From: Paenibacillus sp. FSL R5-0623
Lineage (GTDB): Bacteria > Bacillota > Bacilli > Paenibacillales > Paenibacillaceae
Reading direction: 5' to 3'
Length of the DNA: 64,000 nucleotides
NCBI RefSeq assembly: GCF_037974265.1
Contig: NZ_CP150233.1
Location: 4,340,001 to 4,404,000, forward strand
The position numbers were made by a program, and so were the translations under genes. A model generated the notes under the pieces. The model was not told where the DNA came from. It did not search any database and worked only from the letters and a program-made list of their open reading frames with translations. This document shows positions 51,053-60,164 of this stretch, one piece after another. Positions within the stretch are counted from its first letter, which is position 1, and each line of letters starts with the position of its first letter.

Positions 51053-51871
51053 TTAATTGGAAACTTTACCGGCAACTGCAACTTGTTTTTTGGCAGGTTT
51101 AGTACTCTCTTTAATGAAAGTCTCCAATGTCTTGGAAGTAATATAATAGGTACGTCCACCGTACACAAATGTCATCATACCAATGACCCGGTTGTTCTGA
51201 TCCAGAACAGGGCCACCTGAATTACCTTGTGCCATGGATTTCACAATACTGCCGATTCCCTTTTTACCTGGAACGTCCGAAGCTTGAGAACTGAACACTC
51301 TGCTTTTGGCAATCGTATTGTAGGTTGAAGGAAAATCTTCATCCAGGATGACAAGATCACCAGCAGGATTTTTGGGGAATCCAATCGTATAGACAACCTG
51401 GTTATCCCTTGCATTAGCAAATGTGACCGGTTGGGCATCTATTTCCTTGTCCAGCTTCAGCAGTGCCATGTCTGTGCCTGGATCTGTCTTAATAATCTTT
51501 GCCTTTACAGGCTTACTAAGGGAACCCGGGCTTGCAACAGTCAGTGTACCTTCATCACCATCAGACAGTTCAGCAAAACTCTGAACGACATGGTAATTCG
51601 TGAGCACTTCATCCTTCGAGATCAGTATTGAGGTACCAACATCATAATATACCATATCGGGTTCATCCTGCTTGACCAAACGTACATTCACGACTGGAAA
51701 AGAATCTGCCGTTACTGCCATTTGTGCACGCAGCTGTTTGTCGAAGTACCCTGTAAAATGTATCGTCTGAACGGCTTGAGCTGCCGCCAGCCCCGTTGAC
51801 CCTGCGAGCATTGCAATAGCAAGCACGCCTGTCATTCCGACACGGAGCATTCGTTTCCAACTCTTCTGCAT
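51053..51871 (-). CDS. Secreted trypsin-like serine protease
   Basis: 272 residues: signal peptide with basic start, hydrophobic core and AAAQA cleavage region near 33, then a chymotrypsin-fold domain. The triad is His in EVLTNYHVVQ near 92, Asp in DPGTDMALLKL near 132 and Ser in AQGNSGGPVLD near 217. No PDZ or C-terminal anchor, unlike HtrA. It is inserted between rluB and spmB, which are adjacent in B. subtilis. Substrate unknown. Confidence 0.9.
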   Translation of the reverse strand: MQKSWKRMLRVGMTGVLAIAMLAGSTGLAAAQAVQTIHFTGYFDKQLRAQMAVTADSFPVVNVRLVKQDEPDMVYYDVGTSILISKDEVLTNYHVVQSFAELSDGDEGTLTVASPGSLSKPVKAKIIKTDPGTDMALLKLDKEIDAQPVTFANARDNQVVYTIGFPKNPAGDLVILDEDFPSTYNTIAKSRVFSSQASDVPGKKGIGSIVKSMAQGNSGGPVLDQNNRVIGMMTFVYGGRTYYITSKTLETFIKESTKPAKKQVAVAGKVSN

Positions 51872-51934
51872 GTCTCACTCTCCTCCGCTATTATTCTAGC
51901 ATATCTAATATATCGGAAGGAAAGGAGATATCTT

Positions 51935-52468
51935 TTAACCAAAAACGAGCAAACAAATGGCGAGGGCAGCAATAAAACCAATGACATCGGAAAACAACCC
52001 TACTTTGAGTGCATATCGACCGTTCCGTATGCCTACAGCCCCAAAATAAACAGTCAGCACATATAACGTGGTGTCTGTACTCCCCTGAATCGTAGATGCC
52101 ATACGTCCAATCATGGAGTCAGGGCCATGGGTTTTGATCAGATCGGTTGTAAACGCCAGAGAGCCTGTCCCCGTTAAAGGACGCAGTATTCCGAGTGGCA
52201 ACACTTCGCCTGGAACACCCATCCAGGACACCAGAGGAGCGAACAGGCTAATCACAAAATCCAGTGCACCCGAGGCACGAAATACGCTGATTGCGACCAT
52301 CATGCCCACGAGATGCGGAATAATACTGATTGCAGTAGAGAATCCATCCTTGGCCCCATCAACAAAGGATTCGTAAACCGGGACCTTTTTGGTAAACGCA
52401 TATAATGGAACAAACGCGATAATAACCGGGATGGCCCAGACGGAGATCCAGTTGATGAAGGTTAACAA
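51935..52468 (-). CDS. spmB: Spore maturation protein B
   Basis: Membrane protein involved in spore core dehydration. The 177 residues have four or five hydrophobic helices and the nucleoside-recognition (gate) domain pattern VGMMVAISVFRASGALDF and LLPLGILRPLTGTGSLAF-like RPLTGTGSLAFTTDLI near 105. Six bases after spmA. Confidence 0.94.
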   Translation of the reverse strand: MLTFINWISVWAIPVIIAFVPLYAFTKKVPVYESFVDGAKDGFSTAISIIPHLVGMMVAISVFRASGALDFVISLFAPLVSWMGVPGEVLPLGILRPLTGTGSLAFTTDLIKTHGPDSMIGRMASTIQGSTDTTLYVLTVYFGAVGIRNGRYALKVGLFSDVIGFIAALAICLLVFG

Positions 52469-52474
52469 AGGTGC

Positions 52475-53101
52475 TCATCCTTTCATGCCGGGATTGCCAC
52501 TTTTCTGTATGCGCGGCGGTTTGTGTAATGCCCTGTTCCGATACCAGCGATCGGCGATTATAGCAGCAAGTGTAGCGATAATGGTAGCCATCAATGTTGT
52601 TCCCACAATCTCTGTAGCATTGGCGGAATGATAGTTTAAGCGGATTGCGATCAGCGTTGTCGGAATAATGGTAATACTAGCCGTATTCAGAGCCAGTAAG
52701 GTGCACATGGCAGGAGACGCTGTTTGTTTGTCCGGATTAAGCTCCTGCAGCTGTTGCATGGCTTTGATTCCCATCGGAGTAGCCGCATTTCCTAGCCCCA
52801 GCAGATTGGCACTCATATTAGAGAGAATATAACCCATCGCCGGATGATTTTTGGGCACATCGGGGAACAGGAAGCCAACAACCGGACCGAGCAGCTTGGC
52901 AATCCGGGCCAGGAGACCCGCATCTTCAGCCATTTTCATCATGCCCATCCAGAACACTAGCACACTAATCAGTCCAAAACAGACCGTGACTCCCGTTGCC
53001 GCCCCATCAAAAGCTGCTTGCGTAACCACTTCGATATTGCCGTTGACGGCTGCAAAAGCAAATCCGATTAAAATCATGAGCAGCCAAATTAAATTAATCA
53101 C
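52475..53101 (-). CDS. spmA: Spore maturation protein A
   Basis: Partner of SpmB in spore core dehydration. The 208 residues carry hydrophobic helices and gate-domain motifs: FDGAATGVTVCFGLISVLVFWMGMM near 30 and NMSANLLGLGNAATPMGIKAMQ near 95. Lies between dacB and spmB, as in other spore formers; a sigma-E promoter before dacB probably serves all three. Confidence 0.94.
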   Translation of the reverse strand: MINLIWLLMILIGFAFAAVNGNIEVVTQAAFDGAATGVTVCFGLISVLVFWMGMMKMAEDAGLLARIAKLLGPVVGFLFPDVPKNHPAMGYILSNMSANLLGLGNAATPMGIKAMQQLQELNPDKQTASPAMCTLLALNTASITIIPTTLIAIRLNYHSANATEIVGTTLMATIIATLAAIIADRWYRNRALHKPPRIQKSGNPGMKG

Positions 53102-53132
53102 GGATCATATCCTCCCTTCAATGGCGATTTAG

Positions 53133-54320
53133 CTAAGGAGACAATAGATGGCTTAACACGGCACGCCATGCAGCTGCCCAGGAAGAGACATCACCGACTC
53201 CACCCAGTGTTGCATCTTCTGTCTTCGGTTCAGGAGGAATATAACTGCCTTTGCGATACACGGGAATTGAGCCAACAAGTTTGCCGTCAAGCTGCATATC
53301 AATGCGACCTGCCAACCCGAACGAAGGATCTGTCGATTGTTCCTTGCCTTCCGTTTCCGACTGTCCTCGATTTTCGTGTAGTATCAATTTCTTGGTCAAT
53401 GAGCCTTGTTCACTCTTAGCCAGTGGGTACCAGAATCCCCGGCCCGTAACGACATCCGTATTTTGCACAGGCTGTTCTTGCTTGGCGACCTCTACCAATG
53501 GGAAGTATTCAAACCCGAAATCTAGCATCCGAGCATGATCGTTCCAATCGTTTCCGTCGTTCAGCGTTACCGCGGCGAGCTGCTGTCCATTACGTGTAGC
53601 GGAGCTGACCAAACATCTGAAAGCTTTTTTTGTGTAGCCGGTCTTCACTCCATCCGCACCTTCGTACATCCGCAGCATTTTATTTTTATTGTGCCAAGAG
53701 TATTCCCAGCTTTCATTGGGATTCGGTGCGGATTTGTCCTCCGTGGCTACGATTCGTTTGAACACCGGATTGTGCAAGGCATATGCCGTTAATCGGGCCA
53801 AGTCATTGGCTGTAGAATAGTGACCTTCTGCATCCAGTCCATGAGGGTTCATAAAATGGGAATGCGTCAGACCGATTTGCTCCGCCTTTTTGTTCATTAA
53901 CAGGACAAAGCCTTCTTCCGATCCACCTACATGTTCCGCTATTGCAGAGGCCGCATCATTGCCTGAACGGAGCATTAGCCCGTACAACATGTTCTCCAGC
54001 GTCATCTCTTCACCTAACTTGAGATAGAGAGATGATCCTTCTTTGGCAAAAGCAGTGGGCGTCACTTTAACTTTTTCATCCAGCTTGCTGTGTTCAATCG
54101 CTACGATCGCTGTCATGATTTTGGTCAAGCTGGCAATCCGCAGTTCTTTATCCCCATCCTTGCTGTATAAGATCCGGCCTGATGTCACATCAATGAGAGC
54201 AGCGCTTTGCGCATGTGTAGACGGACCTTGAATTGTTGCCTGGGCTTGAGTAACTCCAAATGAAGACAGCAAGAAGACAGGGATAAGCATGCATGCAATG
54301 ACTTTCGTTATTTTTCGCAT
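53133..54320 (-). CDS. dacB: Sporulation D-alanyl-D-alanine carboxypeptidase (DacB)
   Basis: Trims stem peptides and so sets cortex cross-linking. The 395 residues have a signal peptide ending ATQAQA-like near 27, the penicillin-binding motifs SLTKIMTAIVA (Ser-x-x-Lys near 62), SGND near 125 and KTGYTKKAF near 230, and a C-terminal beta-rich domain and hydrophobic end. Start MRKITKVIAC at 54320, with GGAGG nine bases upstream. Followed by spmA and spmB. Confidence 0.95.
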   Translation of the reverse strand: MRKITKVIACMLIPVFLLSSFGVTQAQATIQGPSTHAQSAALIDVTSGRILYSKDGDKELRIASLTKIMTAIVAIEHSKLDEKVKVTPTAFAKEGSSLYLKLGEEMTLENMLYGLMLRSGNDAASAIAEHVGGSEEGFVLLMNKKAEQIGLTHSHFMNPHGLDAEGHYSTANDLARLTAYALHNPVFKRIVATEDKSAPNPNESWEYSWHNKNKMLRMYEGADGVKTGYTKKAFRCLVSSATRNGQQLAAVTLNDGNDWNDHARMLDFGFEYFPLVEVAKQEQPVQNTDVVTGRGFWYPLAKSEQGSLTKKLILHENRGQSETEGKEQSTDPSFGLAGRIDMQLDGKLVGSIPVYRKGSYIPPEPKTEDATLGGVGDVSSWAAAWRAVLSHLLSP

Positions 54321-54356
54321 CAATTCATTCCTCCGGGTCACTTGGAATCTTGTACT

Positions 54357-54385
54357 ATCTTATGTCCGGACAACTTGGAGTATGT
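54357..54385 (-). promoter_or_regulatory. Candidate sigma-E promoter for dacB-spmA-spmB
   Basis: ACATACT (54379-54385), 14 bases, CATAAGAT (54357-54364) on the minus strand, 37 bases before the dacB start. The -10 is identical to that of the spoIVA promoter. Confidence 0.55.
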
Positions 54386-54407
54386 CCCATCAGGCAAAAA
54401 CAGCAAA

Positions 54408-54438
54408 TATCCCTCACCGCTTGAATGCGGGAGGGATC
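54408..54438 (-). terminator. Terminator after ytfJ
   Basis: ATCCCTC-CCGC ... GCGGTGAGGGAT stem on the minus strand, followed by ATTTGCTGTTTTTG, an imperfect U tract. Confidence 0.6.
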
Positions 54439-54451
54439 ATGACGAAATGAT

Positions 54452-54928
54452 TCAGCTATACGTTGATGGATCTGGTGTAACGGGTACATCTGATGTATTC
54501 GTTTGTGTTGTATTACGTTGGAACATGCCCTGGATTCGGTCAAGAACATAAGGGGTAGAGTCAATGAGCTTCTCAAACAAATGCGTGGAGTTATCGAGTG
54601 GTACAATGTGTACCCCTTGTTTACCAACGACAAGAAATGCGATTGGGCGTATGGAAACTCCACCACCACTACCTCCACCAAAAGGTGAAGATACAGAGGC
54701 ATGCTCTGTCTTCGCTCCTGTCGTGGAACCAGTCTCCTTGTTCTTTTCATCATTCACGCGAAAATCGCTACCACCTGCTGCAAATCCGAAACCCACTTTA
54801 CTGATCGGCAGAATGACTGTACCGTCAGGTGTTTCAACTGCATCGCCAACGATAGTATTGACATCCACCATGGCCTTGATATTTTCCATTGCAGTTTCCA
54901 TTAAGCCTTGAATTGGATGATCTGACAT
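54452..54928 (-). CDS. ytfJ: Sporulation protein YtfJ (GerW family)
   Basis: Sporulation protein required for germination with some nutrients in B. subtilis. The 158 residues include HPIQGLMETAMENIKAMVDV, TIVGDAVETPDGTVILPISKVGFGFAAGGSDF and a Gly-rich SSPFGGGSGGGVSI segment, all typical of the family. Start MSDHPIQ at 54928 with GGAGGG upstream. Follows the DUF2953 gene, as in B. subtilis ytfI-ytfJ, although there the pair is at another locus. Confidence 0.93.
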   Translation of the reverse strand: MSDHPIQGLMETAMENIKAMVDVNTIVGDAVETPDGTVILPISKVGFGFAAGGSDFRVNDEKNKETGSTTGAKTEHASVSSPFGGGSGGGVSIRPIAFLVVGKQGVHIVPLDNSTHLFEKLIDSTPYVLDRIQGMFQRNTTQTNTSDVPVTPDPSTYS

Positions 54929-55154
54929 CTGAATTCCCTCCAGTTTCAATGTAAGCTAGGTTTGATCTAACCATATGATCCCCAAACACCAGGGGACTTA
55001 TGTAACAAATGCATTTTATCCATATCCTGCGATTTCTCAGTCTCATCTGTGCTAAAATGTGTAACGAGTGTTCTACACATCACTGTACCCATCAGAAACT
55101 GCCAGTCCAAATTGAGAAAACATGAACGAATAACACATCGCTGTCTTCAAAGAG

Positions 55155-55880
55155 TTACGGTTTTGCCCCTTCAAGCTTTTGTTTCTCCTTGTGTTTACGA
55201 CGCTGCTCCCGCAGTAGCTTGAACCACATCCGCCATCCACCCTCGACTTGTAACACTCGGGTTAATAACCTTATTCCTGCAACCATAATGGCTGTAATCC
55301 GGATCTTCAATCGGAATTCAAGTTCCGTCCGGAACTCCATCTCATCTGACCATACCGGTATAACTTCAAGCATTGGCGTCTTTTCAAACTTAACCTGATA
55401 GGTCAGAAAACCAATGATAATGGACTTGATTCCCCATACCCAACCCGTAAGGACAGCCGTATACGCTGCATCACTTACCCCGATGTGAGTAGACCAGGAC
55501 AGTTGAGTCATATGTACGCGTGTGAGTGTTTGCTTAAGCCACAGCTTGAGCGCGTCCGTTGCCCTAAGCATGATTTTCACATCTTTAGCCCACTTCTTGA
55601 CTTTGCGTTTGTTGACCCTCTCGCTTCCCTGGACCTCCCCTCTCGAATGATTCATGGATTGTTCGGTCTTGACCAGAAAACCTTCCTTCATATTGCGAAA
55701 AACAATACTCGGGATCTCATAGTTAATCCGCACAATTCCATAGAGAAGACGAACATTAATATTGGCGTAATCATCACTTTTATGTTTACTGAATGTAAAA
55801 TGTACATGAACATTTGAGATGAGGACTGCGGCAATCAGCAATGCGAACAACAAACCGATTCCTCCAAGCCAAACCCACAC
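55155..55880 (-). CDS. ytfI: DUF2953 protein (YtfI-like)
   Basis: 241 residues: one amino-terminal membrane helix (about 3-23), then a beta-rich DUF2953 domain with VHVHFTFSKHKSDDYANINVRLLYGIVRINYEIP near 28. A predicted amphipathic segment WSTHIGVSDAAYTAVLTGWVWGIKSIIIGF is in the middle, with a Lys-rich end. Function unknown, sporulation-associated by pairing with ytfJ. GTG start at 55880, GGAGG eight bases upstream. Confidence 0.88.
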   Translation of the reverse strand: MWVWLGGIGLLFALLIAAVLISNVHVHFTFSKHKSDDYANINVRLLYGIVRINYEIPSIVFRNMKEGFLVKTEQSMNHSRGEVQGSERVNKRKVKKWAKDVKIMLRATDALKLWLKQTLTRVHMTQLSWSTHIGVSDAAYTAVLTGWVWGIKSIIIGFLTYQVKFEKTPMLEVIPVWSDEMEFRTELEFRLKIRITAIMVAGIRLLTRVLQVEGGWRMWFKLLREQRRKHKEKQKLEGAKP

Positions 55881-56023
55881 AGGCCTTACCTCCAAGCCCT
55901 CAATTCTTTTTCTCGTCTAGTATGGCACTTTGAATAGGAAAAAATTCACGTCTGACCTAAAAATCCCATTTCATATTTGTTTGGAAAATGTTTTACACAC
56001 CGTTTATCTAAAAACAATGCGCA

Positions 56024-56053
56024 AAAAAACCGACTCCACTGATGGGTGTCGGT
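56024..56053 (-). terminator. Intrinsic terminator after scpB
   Basis: AACCGACACCC-ATCA-GTGGAGTCGGTT followed by TTTTT on the minus strand. Confidence 0.85.
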
Positions 56054-56070
56054 TAGTATGAGCTTGCAAA

Positions 56071-56727
56071 TTAGAGTGAAGAATCCATATTATCGTCTTC
56101 GCTGTCGATATGACTTAGATCATCCGCCGGATCAGCACTTTCCGGTTCCAGTTGTTGCAAATCCAGTTTGTTGAATAACAGTTGTGTCTCTTCTTCCAGG
56201 TTTTCCGAATCTTCGAACAAGCCTGGTTCCGGAAGGTCTTTAATTGAAGCCAGTCCGAAATAATCCAGGAATGACTTGGTCGTTCCGTACAAAATTGGTC
56301 GTCCGATCGCCTCGGCTCGTCCCACTTCAATAATCAGATCCTTATTCACAAGCGTATGAATGGCCCGCTCCGATTTTACACCGCGGATTTCCTCAATCTC
56401 TACCCGTGTAATGGGCTGCCGGTACGCTACAATAGCCAGCGTCTCCAGAGCCGCTTGGGATAAGGAAGTGCGTGCTGGAGAGTATGCCAGTTTCTCAAAA
56501 TACACAGCATGCTCAGGCAAGGTGCCCAACTGAACTACACCCGCGATCTTGAGAATCTGTACACCTCGTCCCTGCTGTGAAAATTCATGAATCATCTCCT
56601 CAATCGCGTCCGTTACAAGCTCCACTCGCTGGTCGACGATCTCGGCGATTTGTTTGATACTCAGACCTTCTTCTCCGGACAAAAACAGCAGGCCTTCAAT
56701 AATCGATTTCAATTTCGGAAAATCCAT
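56071..56727 (-). CDS. scpB: Segregation and condensation protein B
   Basis: Kite subunit of the SMC-ScpAB condensin. The 218 residues have two winged helices: KSIIEGLLFLSGEEGLSIKQIAEI near 6 and SLSQAALETLAIVAYRQPITRVEIEEIRGVKSERAI near 90, then an acidic tail. Start at 56727, inside the scpA end (overlap 32 bases), so it is co-translated with scpA. Confidence 0.95.
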   Translation of the reverse strand: MDFPKLKSIIEGLLFLSGEEGLSIKQIAEIVDQRVELVTDAIEEMIHEFSQQGRGVQILKIAGVVQLGTLPEHAVYFEKLAYSPARTSLSQAALETLAIVAYRQPITRVEIEEIRGVKSERAIHTLVNKDLIIEVGRAEAIGRPILYGTTKSFLDYFGLASIKDLPEPGLFEDSENLEEETQLLFNKLDLQQLEPESADPADDLSHIDSEDDNMDSSL

Positions 56728-57496
56728 GATTCTTTGTTTCCCCTCTCCACTCCATAACGATATCCTCAAACATCCGTTCCTGATAACAGACAATCTGCTT
56801 CATCTTCATCAGTTCCAGCACCGCCAGAAAAGTGACAACAATCTCATGGCGATAGATATGCTCATCCATCAACTTGGAGAATAACAGTCTGCCTCCCGGC
56901 CCCATACTTTCCAAAGCGCCGATGACATCCCGTATCCGGTCCTTAACCGAAATCTCATCCCGTTTGATTCGGGTTACAGTTGTGCGCTTCTCAGCCTTGC
57001 GTAGCGCCTTCTGAAAGGCTGCAATCAGGTCAGAGGTGTGTAAACCCTCAACCGGGTTCGATTGGGCTTCTACGGGCATATAGGGGCGCAGATCCTCGGG
57101 CTCTTTGGAAAATATAAGGCTGCGTTCCCACTCCCGTTCATGAAGATGACGCGCAATTCCCTTATACTTGCGATATTCTATCAGACGTGCAATCAGCTCT
57201 GCACGTGGATCATAATCTTCTTCTTCCATAAAATCATAATCCTCAAAGTCCTCAATTACCGGTGGTTTGGGCAGTAAAAGTTTGCTCTTGATCGACAGCA
57301 ATGTTGCTGCCATGACCAGAAATTCACTCGTAATATCCAGTTCCAGTTCCTGCATCGAATGCAGATACGCCATGTATTGATCGGTAATATCGCTGATGGG
57401 AATATCCTGGATATGAATTTCAGCCTTATCAATCAGATGAAGCAGCAGATCCAAAGGCCCTTCAAAAGTCTCCAGTTTGTATGTAACTACCGTCAC
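56696..57496 (-). CDS. scpA: Segregation and condensation protein A
   Basis: Kleisin subunit bridging SMC heads. The 266 residues open with TYKLETFEGPLDLLLHLIDKAEI, contain DITSEFLVMAATLLSIKSKLLLPK near 58, a central linker and the C-terminal winged helix. GTG start at 57496 with GGAGG nine bases before it; no ATG fits the conserved amino end. Confidence 0.95.
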   Translation of the reverse strand: MTVVTYKLETFEGPLDLLLHLIDKAEIHIQDIPISDITDQYMAYLHSMQELELDITSEFLVMAATLLSIKSKLLLPKPPVIEDFEDYDFMEEEDYDPRAELIARLIEYRKYKGIARHLHEREWERSLIFSKEPEDLRPYMPVEAQSNPVEGLHTSDLIAAFQKALRKAEKRTTVTRIKRDEISVKDRIRDVIGALESMGPGGRLLFSKLMDEHIYRHEIVVTFLAVLELMKMKQIVCYQERMFEDIVMEWRGETKNHGFSEIEIDY

Positions 57497-57518
57497 TAGA
57501 CGAATCCTCCCGCCAGAA

Positions 57519-57585
57519 AAATACAAAACCCTGCTAAGCCGTCCGAATCCGGTTTCCCGTGTTCGTCTGCGCAAAGCAGGGCACT
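57519..57585 (-). terminator. Intrinsic terminator after ribH
   Basis: CCCTGCTTTGCG ... CGGCTTAGCAGGG followed by TTTTGTATTTTT on the minus strand. Confidence 0.7.
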
Positions 57586-57600
57586 ACTATTAAATAAGCA

Positions 57601-58068
57601 CTATTTTAGCTGTTTCGTCAAGTTTGCCATCTCAATTGCCGCCGTAGCTGCATCCCAACCTTTGTTACCCGCCTTGGTTCCGGCACGTTCAATTGCTTGT
57701 TCAATATTTTCTGTTGTAACCAGACCAAAGATTGTAGGCACGCCAGTTTTCAGGTTAATTGCCGCTACCCCTTTAGCCATCTCGTTGCACACATAATCGT
57801 AATGCGTAGTGGACCCACGAATGACAGTTCCCAAGGTAATTACTGCATCATACTTGCCACTCTCCGCCATTTTCTGCGCTATTAAAGGAATTTCGAACGC
57901 ACCTGGAACCCAGGCTACATCCACTTCCTCATCCTTCACGCCGTGACGTTTGAATGCATCGAGCGCTGCGCTAAGCAATTTGCTCGTGATGAATTCGTTG
58001 AAACGTCCAACAACAACTCCATATCTTAATCCTTCTGATACTAAATGTCCTTCAAAAAATTGTGCCAT
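57601..58068 (-). CDS. ribH: 6,7-dimethyl-8-ribityllumazine synthase
   Basis: Condenses the pyrimidine from RibD with dihydroxybutanone phosphate from RibBA. The 155 residues contain GVVVGRFNEFITSKLLSAAL, WVPGAFEIPLIAQKM, ITLGTVIRGSTTHYDYVCNE and FGLVTTENIEQAIERAGTKAGNKG, with the conserved active-site His in THYDYV. Last gene of the rib operon, about 100 bases after ribBA. Confidence 0.97.
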   Translation of the reverse strand: MAQFFEGHLVSEGLRYGVVVGRFNEFITSKLLSAALDAFKRHGVKDEEVDVAWVPGAFEIPLIAQKMAESGKYDAVITLGTVIRGSTTHYDYVCNEMAKGVAAINLKTGVPTIFGLVTTENIEQAIERAGTKAGNKGWDAATAAIEMANLTKQLK

Positions 58069-58169
58069 TCATGTCATCTCCCTAACGGTATAATGTAATG
58101 TAAGTAACGGAAATCCCTAATCAATCTCTTCCATAAATTACATGGTGAACGTTATTCATCTAAAATTAT

Positions 58170-59402
58170 TTACTCTTCGTTCTGCTCGATATCATCAAAC
58201 TTGAGCATATGCCCCAACTTGGCTTGCTTGGTGTGAAGATAAACCGTATTGTCCTCGTTCTCCTCCATCTGGATCGCGACACGCTCTACCACTTCAAGTC
58301 CATATCCTTCAAGGCCTTTAATTTTACGAGGGTTGTTAGTTAACAGTCTGATCTGACGAACTCCAAGGTCTTTTAGAATTTGAGCGCCAATTCCGTAATC
58401 ACGCAAGTCGGCAGCAAAACCCAAACTCAGGTTTGCGTCAACAGTATCCATACCTTCCTCTTGCAGCTTATAGGCTTTGAGCTTGTTGATCAGCCCAATC
58501 CCCCGACCTTCCTGTCTCATATATAACAGTACGCCATTGCCTTCCTCGTGAATCTGTTTGAGTGCCGCATCAAACTGCGGACCACAGTCACAACGATGCG
58601 AATGGAATACATCACCTGTCAAACATTCAGAGTGCACACGTACAAGCACAGGTTTCGAACCATCAATTTCTCCTTTGACCAAAGCCACGTGTTCCTTATT
58701 GTCCACAGCATTTGTATAAGCCACCGCTTGAAACTCACCAAAGTCCGTTGGCATGCGTACAGCCACTTCACGTTGAACCAGCTGCTCTTTTTCGTTACGA
58801 TAACGAATCATGTCCTGAATACTGATCAGCTTCAGATCATGTTTACGGGCAATCTCCTGCAGATCCGGAAGTCTGGCCATCGTGCCATCTTCCTTAATCA
58901 CTTCACAGATAACGCCAGCAGGGTAGGAACCACACATGATAGCGAGATCTACTGCAGCTTCCGTATGTCCGGCACGCCGAAGTACACCGCCGTCTTTTGC
59001 AATCAACGGGAACATGTGACCAGGCTTACGGAAGTCCCCGGCTTTCGCCTCAGGATCAATCAGACCTTTCACAGTAATAGAGCGTTCATGTGCCGAGATA
59101 CCTGTTGTCGTATCTTTGTGGTCCACAGAGACGGTGAAGGCTGTTCCATGGAAATCCGTATTTTGTTGAACCATTGGTTTCAGGTTAAGTTCGTCCGCAC
59201 GTTGTTGTGTAATCGGAACACAGACCAGACCTCTACCTTCAGTAATCATGAAATTAATGACTTCAGGTGTCGCCTTTTCGGCCAAAGCGATAAAATCGCC
59301 TTCATTCTCCCGATCTTCATCATCCACAACAATGACGGGTTTACCACGCATAAGATCATATATGGCTTCTTCTATTGTGTCCAGAATGGATTGTTCTGAC
59401 AT
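58170..59402 (-). CDS. ribBA: Bifunctional DHBP synthase / GTP cyclohydrolase II
   Basis: Supplies both precursors of lumazine. Residues 1-200 are the DHBP synthase with VDDEDRENEGDF and AGHTEAAVDLA; residues 205-400 are GTP cyclohydrolase II with the zinc Cys set in ECLTGDVFHSHRCDCGPQF and RQEGRGIGLINKLKAY. GGAGGTGG precedes the ATG. 410 residues, full length. Confidence 0.97.
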   Translation of the reverse strand: MSEQSILDTIEEAIYDLMRGKPVIVVDDEDRENEGDFIALAEKATPEVINFMITEGRGLVCVPITQQRADELNLKPMVQQNTDFHGTAFTVSVDHKDTTTGISAHERSITVKGLIDPEAKAGDFRKPGHMFPLIAKDGGVLRRAGHTEAAVDLAIMCGSYPAGVICEVIKEDGTMARLPDLQEIARKHDLKLISIQDMIRYRNEKEQLVQREVAVRMPTDFGEFQAVAYTNAVDNKEHVALVKGEIDGSKPVLVRVHSECLTGDVFHSHRCDCGPQFDAALKQIHEEGNGVLLYMRQEGRGIGLINKLKAYKLQEEGMDTVDANLSLGFAADLRDYGIGAQILKDLGVRQIRLLTNNPRKIKGLEGYGLEVVERVAIQMEENEDNTVYLHTKQAKLGHMLKFDDIEQNEE

Positions 59403-59434
59403 TGGTCCACCTCCAGTTAATTTCTGTTCTCTAT

Positions 59435-60103
59435 TTATGCAAATCCGTGATTGGCGAGAAAATCTTCACTGATACTGCGCGGCTTGCCAGCACCCGTCTC
59501 CCGATGTCCTCTCCCATACTGGAGCAGATGATCCACATATTTGCCCAAAATATCACATTCGATATTAATGGTATCCCCTGTCTTTTTCACATTTAGTACA
59601 GTTTCACCAATGGTATGCGGGATAATGGAAACTGTGAATGCCGTATCCGACGTATGGACAACGGTCAAACTAATGCCATCCAGTGTAACCGATCCTTTGG
59701 GGATCAGATATTTGAACAACTGATGATCATCAGGCTTGATCTCAAACACAATTGCATTCTGATCACGTGTTATACTGCCAATCACTCCAGTACCATCGAC
59801 ATGGCCCTGAACGATATGGCCGCCAAAACGACCGCCTGATTGCATGGCCCGCTCCAGATTAACTTTACTGCCAGATTGCAGCTGACTGAGATTGGTATGG
59901 CGATAGGTTTCAGGCATTACATCGGCGGTAAAACCTCCACCTTCGAGCGTTGTGGCAGTTAAGCACACGCCGTTCACTGCTACACTATCACCAATCTTCA
60001 GATCGTCCATGATGGCGGAAGCTCCGATATTCAGGACCATCGCTTCGCCTTTCCGACCAATACGCCGGATCTGACCAACTTCTTCCACCAAACCGGTAAA
60101 CAT
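59435..60103 (-). CDS. ribE: Riboflavin synthase alpha chain
   Basis: Dismutates two lumazines to riboflavin. The 222 residues form two homologous lumazine-binding barrels: MFTGLVEEVGQIRRI, GDSVAVNGVCLT and GGHIVQGHVDGTG in the first half, GSVTLDGISLTV and TIGETVLN in the second. Start at 60103 with GGGAGG seven bases upstream. Between ribD and ribBA. Confidence 0.97.
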   Translation of the reverse strand: MFTGLVEEVGQIRRIGRKGEAMVLNIGASAIMDDLKIGDSVAVNGVCLTATTLEGGGFTADVMPETYRHTNLSQLQSGSKVNLERAMQSGGRFGGHIVQGHVDGTGVIGSITRDQNAIVFEIKPDDHQLFKYLIPKGSVTLDGISLTVVHTSDTAFTVSIIPHTIGETVLNVKKTGDTINIECDILGKYVDHLLQYGRGHRETGAGKPRSISEDFLANHGFA

Positions 60104-60164
60104 GCTGCCGCCTCCCTTTTTCAAGTTATAAAGAACCTAACTTGCTTCTTTTAAATTCAATTAT

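Noticed and set aside
58548..59399. 283-residue plus-strand frame antisense to ribBA
   Set aside because: Antisense shadow of a conserved enzyme; Cys/His-rich composition with no domain.
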